Origin: Nitzschia sp. DOCU1
Taxonomy: Eukaryota; Bacillariophyta; Bacillariophyceae; Bacillariales; Bacillariaceae
Direction: 5' to 3'
DNA: 64,000 nucleotides
Assembly: GCA_951394045.1 (NCBI GenBank)
Contig: OX595999.1
Span: 1,488,001 to 1,552,000 of the forward strand
In this document: positions 37,685-46,385 of the stretch, in pieces
Numbering within the stretch: position 1 is the stretch's first letter
How the letters are laid out: every line of letters begins with the position of its first letter
Made by a program: the position numbers and the translations under genes
Notes under the pieces: generated by a model
What the model saw: the letters and a program-made list of their open reading frames with translations, nothing else
Database searches by the model: none
Told to the model about the DNA's origin: nothing

Positions 37685-39009
37685 TCAGCTAGTCGTCTTG
37701 GGATGATGTTTTGCCTAGCCATATTCTGAAGTTTCGCGAAGCTGACGTGGCCAAAACGGTGGTGGTATCGTAGTAACTCAGAGGCCGCTGTTGTAGGCTG
37801 CCGATCCTCCTCCTCCTGGATTACCACTGGTGGTTTGGTATCAGATCGCGTAGGTCCATTCAAATTGAAATTCGTCGTAGTTGGAGCTTCGGCATCGTCC
37901 TGTGCCTCCTCCTGAGCGCGTCGCCGTCCGATTGGTAGTCCAGTTAGTCGTGACCAAAAGGTCGGTTTGCATTTGACCGTCGTCCGGTCGGGGGATTCGG
38001 TGACGTCGATGTTGTCGTCTTCGTCGTCGCTGACGACTTGCGTGTCGCATGCGCGGATTGGTGACTCAATCGATTCGTTGTAGTCGATCCTGCACTCCTG
38101 GCAGAATAGCGCGAACTTGTTGAAACCTGGTGCCAAGTAGAAGGTGGCACAGTTATCTCGCTCGCTGATTATGACGTCGAGTTGGTTTGCGCCATTGTTC
38201 CAGAAGAGAGTAGATTTGGTCGCCGTAGTAGTCTCGCCTGTACCCGCTGCATGCTTGATCTTGGAACCCAGTTGCGTTCGCGCCCAGTGCTGAGGGCTGA
38301 GTAGTCGAACGTGTCCTTTGGGGACATAGTAGGAATTCGGAATCCGGAATTTGTGAATTTGTCCGTCGTTGTCGTACCAGTGCCAGACTATGGTTCCTTG
38401 GTACACCTCGTAGGTATTCTGTCCTCCGAATCCTTTGATCACACGGTTGACCTTTCGAAGTGGTCCATCGAAGTCGTTTATGTCATGCGATATGCACGCA
38501 CTGCACCGGTTGTCGATTCCTATCGACCTTGATTCGGCATCGGTATCGAAATGCGCCACGTTCACTCGAATCCTTTCTCCCTCTGAATTCGTCTTCGTAT
38601 CAGAGAGAACTTGTTTGACATGTAGTCGTCTTGATCCATGCCATGGAGGTGGTCGGCACCACCATCGCGTCTTGTATTCAGTAGTTGGTTGCCCTTCCCT
38701 TAGTAAGGTGGCTACCTTGATCGCATGCTGATGCCACCTCCTCCTAGCACATCTTGCCTTGTACTCATTCCATGTCGTTTCCCATGGAGTCCATCGCTGG
38801 CTCCACTGGGTGAGCATAGCTATGAGTAGTACTTGCATCGCCCGTAGGCGATTCCACCTTCTTGCCTTTGGTACATAGGTACGTGCATACCCATGCCTCG
38901 GGCTTGTCGTCGCGTCTTGCATCGTCGGGGTTAGGCCCAACATGATAACTAATAAGGTCACGAGTATACACAGAATAATCCGTGTTAAATACCTTACGTG
39001 TACCTTCAT
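37540..39009 (-). CDS. Copia Pol, N-terminal part (protease, integrase zinc domain)
   Basis: 489 aa from the first Met; the frame is the same as gag and open from the gag stop (12 codons RRRVGLPDAWNY between). The N-terminus has a hydrophobic stretch, then a retroviral-type aspartic protease region (IGIDNRCSACIS, KVNRVIKGFGG). A GAG-pre-integrase/HHCC domain follows (LRYHHRFGHVSFAKLQ...CQVPACSACLFAK). The frame closes at VISVDSLHK, just after the probable first catalytic Asp of the integrase. The rest of the integrase continues in the next frame. Confidence 0.8.
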   Translation of the reverse strand: MKVHVRYLTRIILCILVTLLVIMLGLTPTMQDATTSPRHGYARTYVPKARRWNRLRAMQVLLIAMLTQWSQRWTPWETTWNEYKARCARRRWHQHAIKVATLLREGQPTTEYKTRWWCRPPPWHGSRRLHVKQVLSDTKTNSEGERIRVNVAHFDTDAESRSIGIDNRCSACISHDINDFDGPLRKVNRVIKGFGGQNTYEVYQGTIVWHWYDNDGQIHKFRIPNSYYVPKGHVRLLSPQHWARTQLGSKIKHAAGTGETTTATKSTLFWNNGANQLDVIISERDNCATFYLAPGFNKFALFCQECRIDYNESIESPIRACDTQVVSDDEDDNIDVTESPDRTTVKCKPTFWSRLTGLPIGRRRAQEEAQDDAEAPTTTNFNLNGPTRSDTKPPVVIQEEEDRQPTTAASELLRYHHRFGHVSFAKLQNMARQNIIPRRLAECQVPACSACLFAKATRRQWRSKRRRNWTSTNNATAPGQVISVDSLHK

Positions 39010-39045
39010 GTAGTTCCATGCATCAGGGAGCCCAACCCGTCGCCG

Positions 39046-40605
39046 TCAGACATCAGCTGACTCGGACATTTCATCGTCGTCGTAGTCGTAGTCGCTCGTA
39101 TCGTAACCATCGTCCTTGTAGCCACCTTGCAACTTGGCTCTCGCCTCGTTGATGGTGATCGCTTTCGGATTGATCTTGGTCTTCTTAGTCGGTTTGTCGC
39201 CGTTGGCGTCGTCACCCTTGGAGGATCTCTTCTTGTCTTTAGCCGTGCCTTTGCATTCGGAGGGCTTGTGGCAGCGCCAGCGACCGTCGCATTTGCCTCC
39301 AGTAGCTACGCCGCACCAGTACCAATCCTTTCCATTGTGCTGCTTGGCTTTCTTGAGTTCGTCCTTCTTGGGTTCTTCGTTGTCGGCGAGCCACTTAGGG
39401 TGCTTGTCGGTCTTCAAGGAGTACTTCCCGTTCTTCTTAAGTGCGGGCTTCGGGGATTCATTTGCCTTCTGCTTTTTGTTCCCACCTTCGCGGTTCTTCT
39501 TAAGCATCTTGCTCAATTTGGCCTGCATAGCCATGATTTGTTCAACCTCAGGGTTCTGGGCCTCCCAGATTTCCTTATCTTTTCGTATCTTGTACCTCGT
39601 GGCTGCGAGGTCCATTAAGAGTTCGGGAGTCATCGGCTTCCCTTCTTCCCAGTCGCTTTGTTTGTCGCCAATATAGCGAACGAACTCCCTGTCCGAGCAT
39701 GCCGAATAGCCCTTAAATAAGTGCGATAAGAGATCGCTGGACGTCTCGCCACGTGCGTTCAGTCCCTCGACCATCGTCTGGACATAAGCGTTGAACTTGA
39801 GGATGTCGTTTCCGACCTGAGTGATGTAATCGTCGAGGTTCGAAAGCTTGGTTCGAATCATGCCGGTGGTGGCGTTTGAGTCTAAATAGGACTCTCGGAT
39901 GAGAATCTTGAGGAACACAATTCCCGATGGGAGAAGGGCGCAGTCTTCAGTCCTCTGAAACATATAGAGGTCTTGGTATTGATTGACCTTCGCCTTCGCA
40001 CTTGTGCTCAGTGACTTACTGATGCACTCATAGAGCATCCGGTCGTCCTGTGCCTTGCGCGTCTTCGTGGTCACAAAGAGTTCAGCTACGTCCCTGACTC
40101 GATCCAATGTGATCTGACCATAGTCCTTGAGGATGTTGAGAGGGCTCTGGTTCAACCCAGGTCGCATCCATAGTATCCCGTCGTTGCGATCCCAACCGAA
40201 CTCGTTCGCTCGTTCACCCAGCAACTTCATAAACTGCTGGAAGCCTTCGGGGGTTCCATCGTAGAGCTCTTCATGGAGCTTCTTCGTTGCGTCCCTGTAG
40301 TGATGGTAGTCTTCCTTCTTGATGTAGTCGAGTAGCCTCGCCGGTTGGTAGGTTCCCGGCGTGAGGCTGAACCCTGCCCACGAATCCATAACTTCTTCAT
40401 CGAGGGGGTTTTCGACCTCCGACTCCTCAGATTGCTTTGTCTCCTCCGACTCATTCGGCTCCTCCGACTCCTTGGATTCTTCGACTCCACCGCGTCGCAC
40501 CGCTGGCGGCGGTGGCGGAGGGTCAACTGGAGCGGGAGCTCCTTGAGCTTGAGCTGCGGTTCGATTACGCCTTTGAGCCTGGCGGTTGCTTGAGCGACTG
40601 GCCAT
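39046..40605 (-). CDS. Copia Gag polyprotein
   Basis: 519 aa. A basic start (MASRSSNRQAQRRNR) is followed by an acidic Glu/Ser-rich stretch, a helical capsid-like body (residues about 75-360) and a Lys-rich C-terminus with a Cys/His cluster (WYWCGVATGGKCDGRWRCHKPSEC), an atypical nucleocapsid zinc knuckle. It ends at UGA followed by CGG. The same frame stays open past the stop into pol, suggesting stop-codon readthrough. Confidence 0.85.
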   Translation of the reverse strand: MASRSSNRQAQRRNRTAAQAQGAPAPVDPPPPPPAVRRGGVEESKESEEPNESEETKQSEESEVENPLDEEVMDSWAGFSLTPGTYQPARLLDYIKKEDYHHYRDATKKLHEELYDGTPEGFQQFMKLLGERANEFGWDRNDGILWMRPGLNQSPLNILKDYGQITLDRVRDVAELFVTTKTRKAQDDRMLYECISKSLSTSAKAKVNQYQDLYMFQRTEDCALLPSGIVFLKILIRESYLDSNATTGMIRTKLSNLDDYITQVGNDILKFNAYVQTMVEGLNARGETSSDLLSHLFKGYSACSDREFVRYIGDKQSDWEEGKPMTPELLMDLAATRYKIRKDKEIWEAQNPEVEQIMAMQAKLSKMLKKNREGGNKKQKANESPKPALKKNGKYSLKTDKHPKWLADNEEPKKDELKKAKQHNGKDWYWCGVATGGKCDGRWRCHKPSECKGTAKDKKRSSKGDDANGDKPTKKTKINPKAITINEARAKLQGGYKDDGYDTSDYDYDDDEMSESADV

Positions 40606-40630
40606 GGTGGATGTTGATTTAGTTGCGTTA

Positions 40631-40644
40631 GCGCAGAGGAAGCG
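40631..40644 (-). promoter_or_regulatory. Primer-binding site, likely internal tRNA-iMet fragment
   Basis: The 14 plus-strand bases GCGCAGAGGAAGCG touch the 5' LTR with no gap. Eukaryotic initiator tRNA-Met carries GCGCAG-N-GGAAGCG in its D-arm, so the minus-strand site would pair with the 5' part of that tRNA rather than its 3' CCA end. No standard TGG...-type site is present. Confidence 0.6.
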
Positions 40645-40959
40645 TGTTAAAATAACCGGTTCGTAAACAGGTTATGGGCTTGCTTTTAGAACATTTGGTT
40701 CTTAGTATTATGAGCTCGTTTGAGCATCTACTTTCTAATCTTGCGATCTTTTGATCGTGCCTTTTCTGATCTTGCGGAAGCTAGTCTGAGTCTTGACGGA
40801 AGTCTTTACGATCTTTGTCGCTTCCGCAAGACTAGCTCTCCTCCGGATCCTAGTCGTTCTGCGAGTAGTACTGAGTCGTGAGACCCAGTCGATTCGAGTC
40901 ACTAGTCGACTCGTCCGAATGGCCTTCAAACCATTCATTCGAATCGCCGTAATCGAACA
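40645..40959 (-). repeat. 5' LTR
   Basis: Identical to 34305-34619 by eye. On the minus strand it lies upstream of gag, so it holds the element's promoter. Confidence 0.93.
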
Positions 40960-40965
40960 TCTCTC
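40960..40965 (+). repeat. Retrotransposon target-site duplication, right
   Basis: TCTCTC, matching 34299-34304. Confidence 0.65.
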
Positions 40966-41303
40966 CCTGGGCGGGGAGAGCAACACTGGTTCTTTATCCC
41001 CTTTTTTGCGTTGTTACAAGCTATGAAATGTTAGCCATTCCATTTCTTCTTGAATCAAGATAATATGCCCTGTCTTATGTGTGAATGACGAAGCGTCGTT
41101 TAGTGTGATGAAGAGTAGACTGCGAAAGACGAAGAGATTGTATGCAGTGTCTGGGTCCCACGTACGTGAAGGTTCCCTATTCTGGGACTGCTTCAACGGT
41201 TCTCGCTTCGATCCAGAAAAGACCACTTTCTCATAAAACGTAGCAACCAAGCAAACATTATCCAACTCATAACCTCTCGTTTCCAAACGAAAATTCTGAC
41301 AAC
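40966..41303. other. Intergenic, upstream of kinase-like gene
   Basis: Host DNA between the retrotransposon and the plus-strand kinase-like gene, presumably its promoter. It contains ACAAGCTATGAAATG (about 41017), part of the dispersed motif seen at 34010 and 42950. Confidence 0.4.
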
Positions 41304-42767
41304 ATGGAGGCCATGCAACAACATAAAGAAGAAAAGATGAAGGTCGTTCTCGAACACGTCGCCGCCAAGTGCTGCACCGCCGATGCCGAACATCAGGCTC
41401 TGAAAGATCTGGCTGCCGCAATTGCGACTGGAGACGGGCTTCAAGCTCGGATTCTGACTGGCGGCCTCGCTAACTTTACGTATTGTATCTTCACCGAAAA
41501 GCAGGACGCCAAACTCTTTGCCAAGCTCTCATTTCCCTATGCTCAGCTCTTTCCTGACAAGGCCTGTCCCTTGCTTCGGACGCAAAGCGAATACGAAATG
41601 ATGACAATCTTTCAACAACTCGCACCAGGATGTGTCGCCATTCCTTACTGTCTCCTGGATATCAAGACTGATACGGAAGAAATGAAGTTGCTAGTGACCG
41701 AGTGGTCGAGCACGAACGAACAGTTTGGTAATCAATTTATTGATGGAGCCGTTGATCCTCGTACTGCAGCCAGTGTGGCCAAGGCTGCCGCGGCCTTGCA
41801 CCTCAGCACCACAGTGAGCAAGGACTTTAACCAGGACATTCGTCCCTTCGCGTCTAGCTTGGATGGCGTTATCAAGGCTCTTCTCGATGGATGGGCTAGT
41901 ACTGCAAGCCCTCCCCCTGACCGCGTGGCAGCCATTGTGCAAGAGTACGGCAAGGAAAAGATCGATGCTGCCTTTGCTACCTCTCAAGCTCGTGTCAAAG
42001 CACAAGATTGTCTCATCCACGCGGATTTTCACAGTTTTAACATTTTGGTGGGTGCCAAGCCCAGTCCTGAAACGCTAGAGCGTTTTCCAGCCGAGGGAAA
42101 TGTGGTAGTCTGCGACTGGGAATTCGCCCATTATGGTCCCGCAGGCCGTGACTTGGGGCCCTTTCAAGCTTTTCCTTATTCTTGTGTCATCGCTCATACT
42201 GCCAATGGCAATGCTATGGGGTCCCAAGACATTTTGAGCTTTTTGGATTCCTTGTGGAAGGAATACGATGGTATTCTCACAGCCGCAGGCAAATCGGAAG
42301 CGGATCTGCATCATGCGTACAAGGATTCGCTAGTCTTTTGTGGACTCTACCTGATTATTTATTGTGGTTTGGGCGCTCACATGAACTATTTGCCTCTTGA
42401 TGAAGCCAAGAACGAAGAAATCGACAAGACCAAGGAGTCGATCGGCGTTCTTGGCATTAAAACATTGGTGATGGGTACGAGTCAGGATGAGAGTACTAGT
42501 GGTCTCTCTTTGGCAGACCTCCGTGCTGCTGTCAAGGCAGCAGTAGAGGAAGAGATGTCTCTTGTTGCGCAATTGGTCGGAAAACGCCCGAGTCGACGCA
42601 ATCGACGATCCTCGGTGTTGCGTTCCAGCGGCGTTGTAGTCAGTGACGCTCACATGCACTTGGGGGGCTTGGACCGTAGCTCTTTTGTGGAACTTAATCG
42701 CCGTTCTTCGGTGATGGTTGAGTTGGCAGCACTGTCTTTGGATGAACTGGATGATGGCGATGAGTAA
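41304..42767 (+). CDS. APH/choline-kinase fold phosphotransferase, MTR-kinase-like
   Basis: Single-exon 487 aa. The kinase-like fold is clear: GGLANFTYCIF (nucleotide loop), KLFAKLSFPYAQLF (Lys strand), the catalytic loop LIHADFHSFNILVG (D241) and metal-binding DWEF (D271) in VVCDWEFAHYGPAGRDLG. The EFAHYGPAGRDLG pattern resembles 5-methylthioribose kinase (EFAFYGPMGFD), pointing to small-molecule phosphorylation, possibly in methionine salvage, but choline/ethanolamine or other substrates cannot be excluded. The C-terminal about 90 residues are Ser/Arg-rich (SRRNRRSSVLRSSG) and lie outside the fold. The ATG at 41304 (AACATGGAGG) is the most upstream; a second Met lies 12 codons later. Confidence 0.72.
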   Translation: MEAMQQHKEEKMKVVLEHVAAKCCTADAEHQALKDLAAAIATGDGLQARILTGGLANFTYCIFTEKQDAKLFAKLSFPYAQLFPDKACPLLRTQSEYEMMTIFQQLAPGCVAIPYCLLDIKTDTEEMKLLVTEWSSTNEQFGNQFIDGAVDPRTAASVAKAAAALHLSTTVSKDFNQDIRPFASSLDGVIKALLDGWASTASPPPDRVAAIVQEYGKEKIDAAFATSQARVKAQDCLIHADFHSFNILVGAKPSPETLERFPAEGNVVVCDWEFAHYGPAGRDLGPFQAFPYSCVIAHTANGNAMGSQDILSFLDSLWKEYDGILTAAGKSEADLHHAYKDSLVFCGLYLIIYCGLGAHMNYLPLDEAKNEEIDKTKESIGVLGIKTLVMGTSQDESTSGLSLADLRAAVKAAVEEEMSLVAQLVGKRPSRRNRRSSVLRSSGVVVSDAHMHLGGLDRSSFVELNRRSSVMVELAALSLDELDDGDE

Positions 42768-43159
42768 AAGTAACGTCTAACTATTTCTCGTTACGTCTAA
42801 CTACTTTAATAGATTGCGTCAAATCAATACACCAAATAATTGGAATATTGCGTTATACATTCAAGTCGAAATGGCTCCATTTCCACAACATTTCACTACT
42901 AGTCGTTTCTTCCAAGCAGGTTCCATCCCAGTTTCCAGTAGGGCCACAAGCTATGAAATCCGAGATTGATGGGAACACAACGGTGGCCAAGCACCGGTGT
43001 ATGTAGTATACATAGATACCTCCAAGCAATAAATGTACATGCACGTATCGCTTTCATGCGAGGTGATGATGTTGTTGTCATCATTCTATTTTTATCGTTC
43101 ACATTCACTTTATGCAACAATTCAATATGCAACAGCACTCCACTTCATCAATGACTGCA
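42768..43159. other. Intergenic, two dispersed motifs side by side
   Basis: Convergent 3' ends. The segment 42875-42917 (CCATTTCCACAACATTTCAC...TTCTTCCAAG) resembles 47876-47915. The adjacent 42918-42963 resembles 33980-34024. Confidence 0.5.
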
Positions 43160-45869
43160 CTATGCTTTCTCATAACGGAAAGGAGGAGAGGCTCCTGTTC
43201 CAGAGTATGTTGCTTTTGGTATGGCACTTGGTGTACCTCCTATGTCCAGGAACACCGAAACAGTCCAGGAATCGGCATCGTCATACTGGTTATAGGGGTC
43301 GACCCAAAAAAAGTAGATTCCGGCTGGAGCAGTACCATCGATCGGAAACTGAACATTCTCAACATTCCGGGACGCCTCGCTGGGAATGATGTCCACGTCC
43401 AGGAATCCACCTGAAACGGGATCAGTGTCCGTTGCAAAGAACAAATGGAATCCGTTGGGAGTCTGTACGTGGAGATCAAGGTCATCTGAGGTGTGAAAAA
43501 AGCAATCATGTCAGGGAAATATAGAAAGAACATGCCAAGCTAATCGACGTTAGCATCATCTGCTGACTTACCTTGGCCGTACCAACGGAGTGTGAATCGG
43601 GGATTACCGGGAAGGACGCATGTCCTTGACTGGCATATTGTGCCTGGACTGTCTGTACTACAATCACCGTCGTCGCAGCACTTCTCATTGTTCTTGTCAC
43701 ACGCTTTTGTCATACAGTAACGGTCTTGACAGCTGAAAGAAACCAGGTCACCACAGTCAGAATCTTGGCAGCATTCTGCCGTGTCCAAACTACATGCGAT
43801 ACAAGTATGACCATCTGTACCTCCGCACACAAGGGTTTGTGACGAGCAGTCTTCGTTGGAGCAACAGTACCCAGGTGGAACATTGGGTAAACAAATTTTG
43901 GAACATTTTCCTGCGAGGCACTTCTCTTCTGTTGCGCAGTCGCTATCTTTGCAGCACCGATCCAGAGACGCTTCACACGGACCGCATGTACCGCTCATGC
44001 CATCTGCCGAGGGTGTGCACTCTGAGTCCTTGTCGCAACACGTATCGATGCAAGATCTGACTTCAGGATCGTCCAAAAAGCAGAGTTTTAGAAGTTCAAA
44101 ACTTCGATCCAATTCAGCCAGTGGCTCCTCCTTTGGTTCTTTGGCCAGGAAGTGTTTCCAAACGAAGAAGGGATCCCTAGCAACAAAGGAACCATCAACT
44201 TCTGCTTTGTGGCATTCACTACAACCAATCTGCTTTGGAAGAGACTCGGACGATTTCTCCAACGGAGGAAGAGTATTGATCAAGTCAACCTTTCCCTTTA
44301 GTTCGATGCCTGAGTACAGTCCAACAGAAGTCTCCGCAAATCCTGGGAACAATCATAAGCACACAAGTAGAGGATTAGAGTTCGATCAAAAGCACCACAA
44401 TATGTTCCAAATCACTTGTTTCACCGTACCAAGCCCGTCAATCTTGACTTGAGGTTTCAGTCCTGCAAAAAAATCAATTTCCAGTTCAGCTGTGATCACA
44501 TCTCCTAAAGGTGTGATGTCAAGACCCGACTGTGTGAAAGGTTCATCCCTTTCTAACTCGAAAGATGTTTGTAGACCTTCAGGAGGCCTGCCCTGGACTC
44601 CAAGTACGACTGATTTTGCTCCAGATGAAAAGGAGGTTTTGGCTTCGATGGCCAACTTGGAGTTAAGCGTGGCTTCCCCCTTCAACAATACAGGGGCTAT
44701 CACACCAAGTCCAATCGCTGGTTTAAGCTTGATTGTTTCAGGCAGAACCTTCATCAACACTGTTGACACCGCACCAGGGAGTCTAAACCCGAAAACTGGA
44801 AATCCAAGAAAATCATACTCCTTGTTGAATGAAAAGAGTTCAGTAGCATCTGTCATCTCAAACAGAGTGCTCACTTCTAATTCCATTTCATATGAAAATC
44901 GATACATGAAGTCAATGTAAGGGTCATAATTCCACCAAGACTCGCCAGTAATACGCCAAAAGTCTTTGACTGTGTCTATACTGGCGGTGGTAGTGATCTT
45001 GCTGCTGAACGTAACCTTCAAATCATCCTCACCAATCGTAAGTGACTTCTCATGCTCAACAACTTCTAGGCGGCGGATGACAGGGCCGTTCACGTATGAT
45101 ATATTTTTCTCTTGGAACAACATGTTGAAGTGTCCGGCAAACCCAAATACAGCTACAGATTGACGGTCCTGGGCTAGCTCACTTCGATCAATAATCAGGA
45201 ATCCACTCGTCGGAAGAGTATCCGAAGTGGGCGTATCTCCCAATGTGCAGTTGATTTGAAACAAAGCCCCATCAACAACAAGCAACGACTCCTTTGGAAA
45301 CATCAAAGGCAGAGCTTCTGCTTGAATCCGATGATTGAATCGAACCGTGATTTTGCCAGGATCGCATACAATATTTTCAATGTCGCTGTACGCGTTAGCC
45401 AACGACACGTAACCAGCCTGGAGGTATGTAACGTTGTATTCGACCAAATGCCTTCCCTGCACCTCCGTGCCTTCCGATCGAATAGTTTCGCGAATAACTG
45501 CATCGCGAATGAATTGATTCTCGAAGTCGCCCTTCGAAGTATTCTTCAACTTCGTCCCTTTGCCCTTCGAAGTATTCTTCAACTTTGTTTGTTTGCCCTT
45601 CGAAGTATTCTTCAACTTCACATTTTTCTTCATCCTCCTCGTTGGGCTACCTCGCACCCCTTTAGGACGAAGATTCCTCGCCGAATCATCAACATCATGG
45701 GGACCTGCAAACACGACGATCGGTTCGATGAGCGCAAAATAAGAACTTCAAAGCAATGTAGCTCTTGTCACCTCTTCGCCAGTCCCTTACCGTGTCGAAG
45801 AAACGCGGACGTAGTCAATTCAAGAAGCATCGCGAAGGCGAAGAGATAAGTGATTATAAGGAACTTCAT
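43160..45869 (-). CDS. Secreted Cys-rich multidomain protein, four exons
   Basis: My exon model: 45869-45791, 45704-44430, 44342-43572, 43485-43160, with GT-AG introns of 86, 87 and 86 bp and phase preserved at each, giving 816 aa. Exon 1 encodes a clean signal peptide (MKFLIITYLFAFAMLLELTT then SAFLRHG). Next come three LKNTSKGK-type Lys/Ser repeats (45530-45630), then an unrecognised large domain. Then a Cys-rich segment with several CCxDxDC modules (CCKDSDC, CCSNEDC, CCQDSDC, CCDDGDC). The C-terminal domain (DDLDLHVQTPNGFHLF, GGFLDVD, APAGIYFFWVDPYNQ) resembles DUF2135/YfaP-like beta domains. The protein is probably secreted or cell-wall associated; no enzyme activity is evident. The exon junctions are inferred from sequence, not from transcripts. 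Confidence 0.75.
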
Positions 45870-45899
45870 AGTGGCTGCCAGCTATTGTTTTTTGTAAGG

Positions 45900-45917
45900 A
45901 TCTCTACTAGTAGAGAT
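45900..45917. promoter_or_regulatory. 18-bp perfect palindrome upstream of secreted-protein gene
   Basis: ATCTCTACTAGTAGAGAT is its own reverse complement and lies 31 bp upstream of the secreted-protein ATG. It could bind a dimeric factor or be chance. Confidence 0.35.
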
Positions 45918-45927
45918 TAATCCTCAA

Positions 45928-46385
45928 CGCTTCGCTCGGTCGCGTAATGTCAAGCATAAGCTATGGTTCACGCTCTTCGCATTTGGATCTACTTCTGGGT
46001 TCGTTTCAACAACCGACCCGCGTTCGTTTGGAGTGGAAACGAAGCACCAACGACTTTGCCCGCATTCCTGGCTGTTCATCTCTATCCTTTTGATCTGGAG
46101 CGTCTCGTTTGGGTAATGTCAAGCATGCGCTCTATGGTTCACGCTCTTCGCATTTGGATCTACTTCTGGGTTCGTTTCAACAACCGACCCGCGTTCGTTT
46201 GGAGTGGAAACGAAGCACCAACGACTTTGCCCGCATTCCTGGTTGTTCACCTCTATCCTTTTGATCTGGAGCGTCTCGTTTGGGTAATGTCAAGCATATG
46301 CTATGGTTCACGCTCTTCGCATTTGGATCTACTTCTGGGTTCGTTTCAACAACCGACCCGCGTTCGTTTGGAGTGGAAACGAAGC
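45928..46385 (+). repeat. About 170-bp tandem repeat, 2.5 copies
   Basis: Units start at CTATGGTTCACGCTCTTCGC at 45961, 46132 and 46301 (periods 171 and 169 bp). The copies are nearly identical; the third stops near 46385. A partial preceding unit (GTAATGTCAAGCAT) begins about 45928. The first two units keep one open frame (MVHALRIWIYFWVRFNNRPA repeated), but I see no independent evidence that it is translated. Confidence 0.8.

Larger units (their letters stand above)
34305..40959 (-). mobile_element. Ty1/copia LTR retrotransposon
   Basis: A 6,655-bp element on the minus strand with two 315-bp LTRs (TG...CA) that look identical base for base, so insertion is recent. Order on the minus strand: 5' LTR (40645-40959), primer-binding site (40631-40644), gag, then pol with protease, integrase, reverse transcriptase and RNase H in the copia order, polypurine tract (34620-34631, CAAAAGAGGGAG on the minus strand) and 3' LTR (34305-34619). 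The domain style resembles the diatom CoDi lineages. Pol is interrupted near the start of the integrase core, so this copy may be non-autonomous. Confidence 0.93.
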
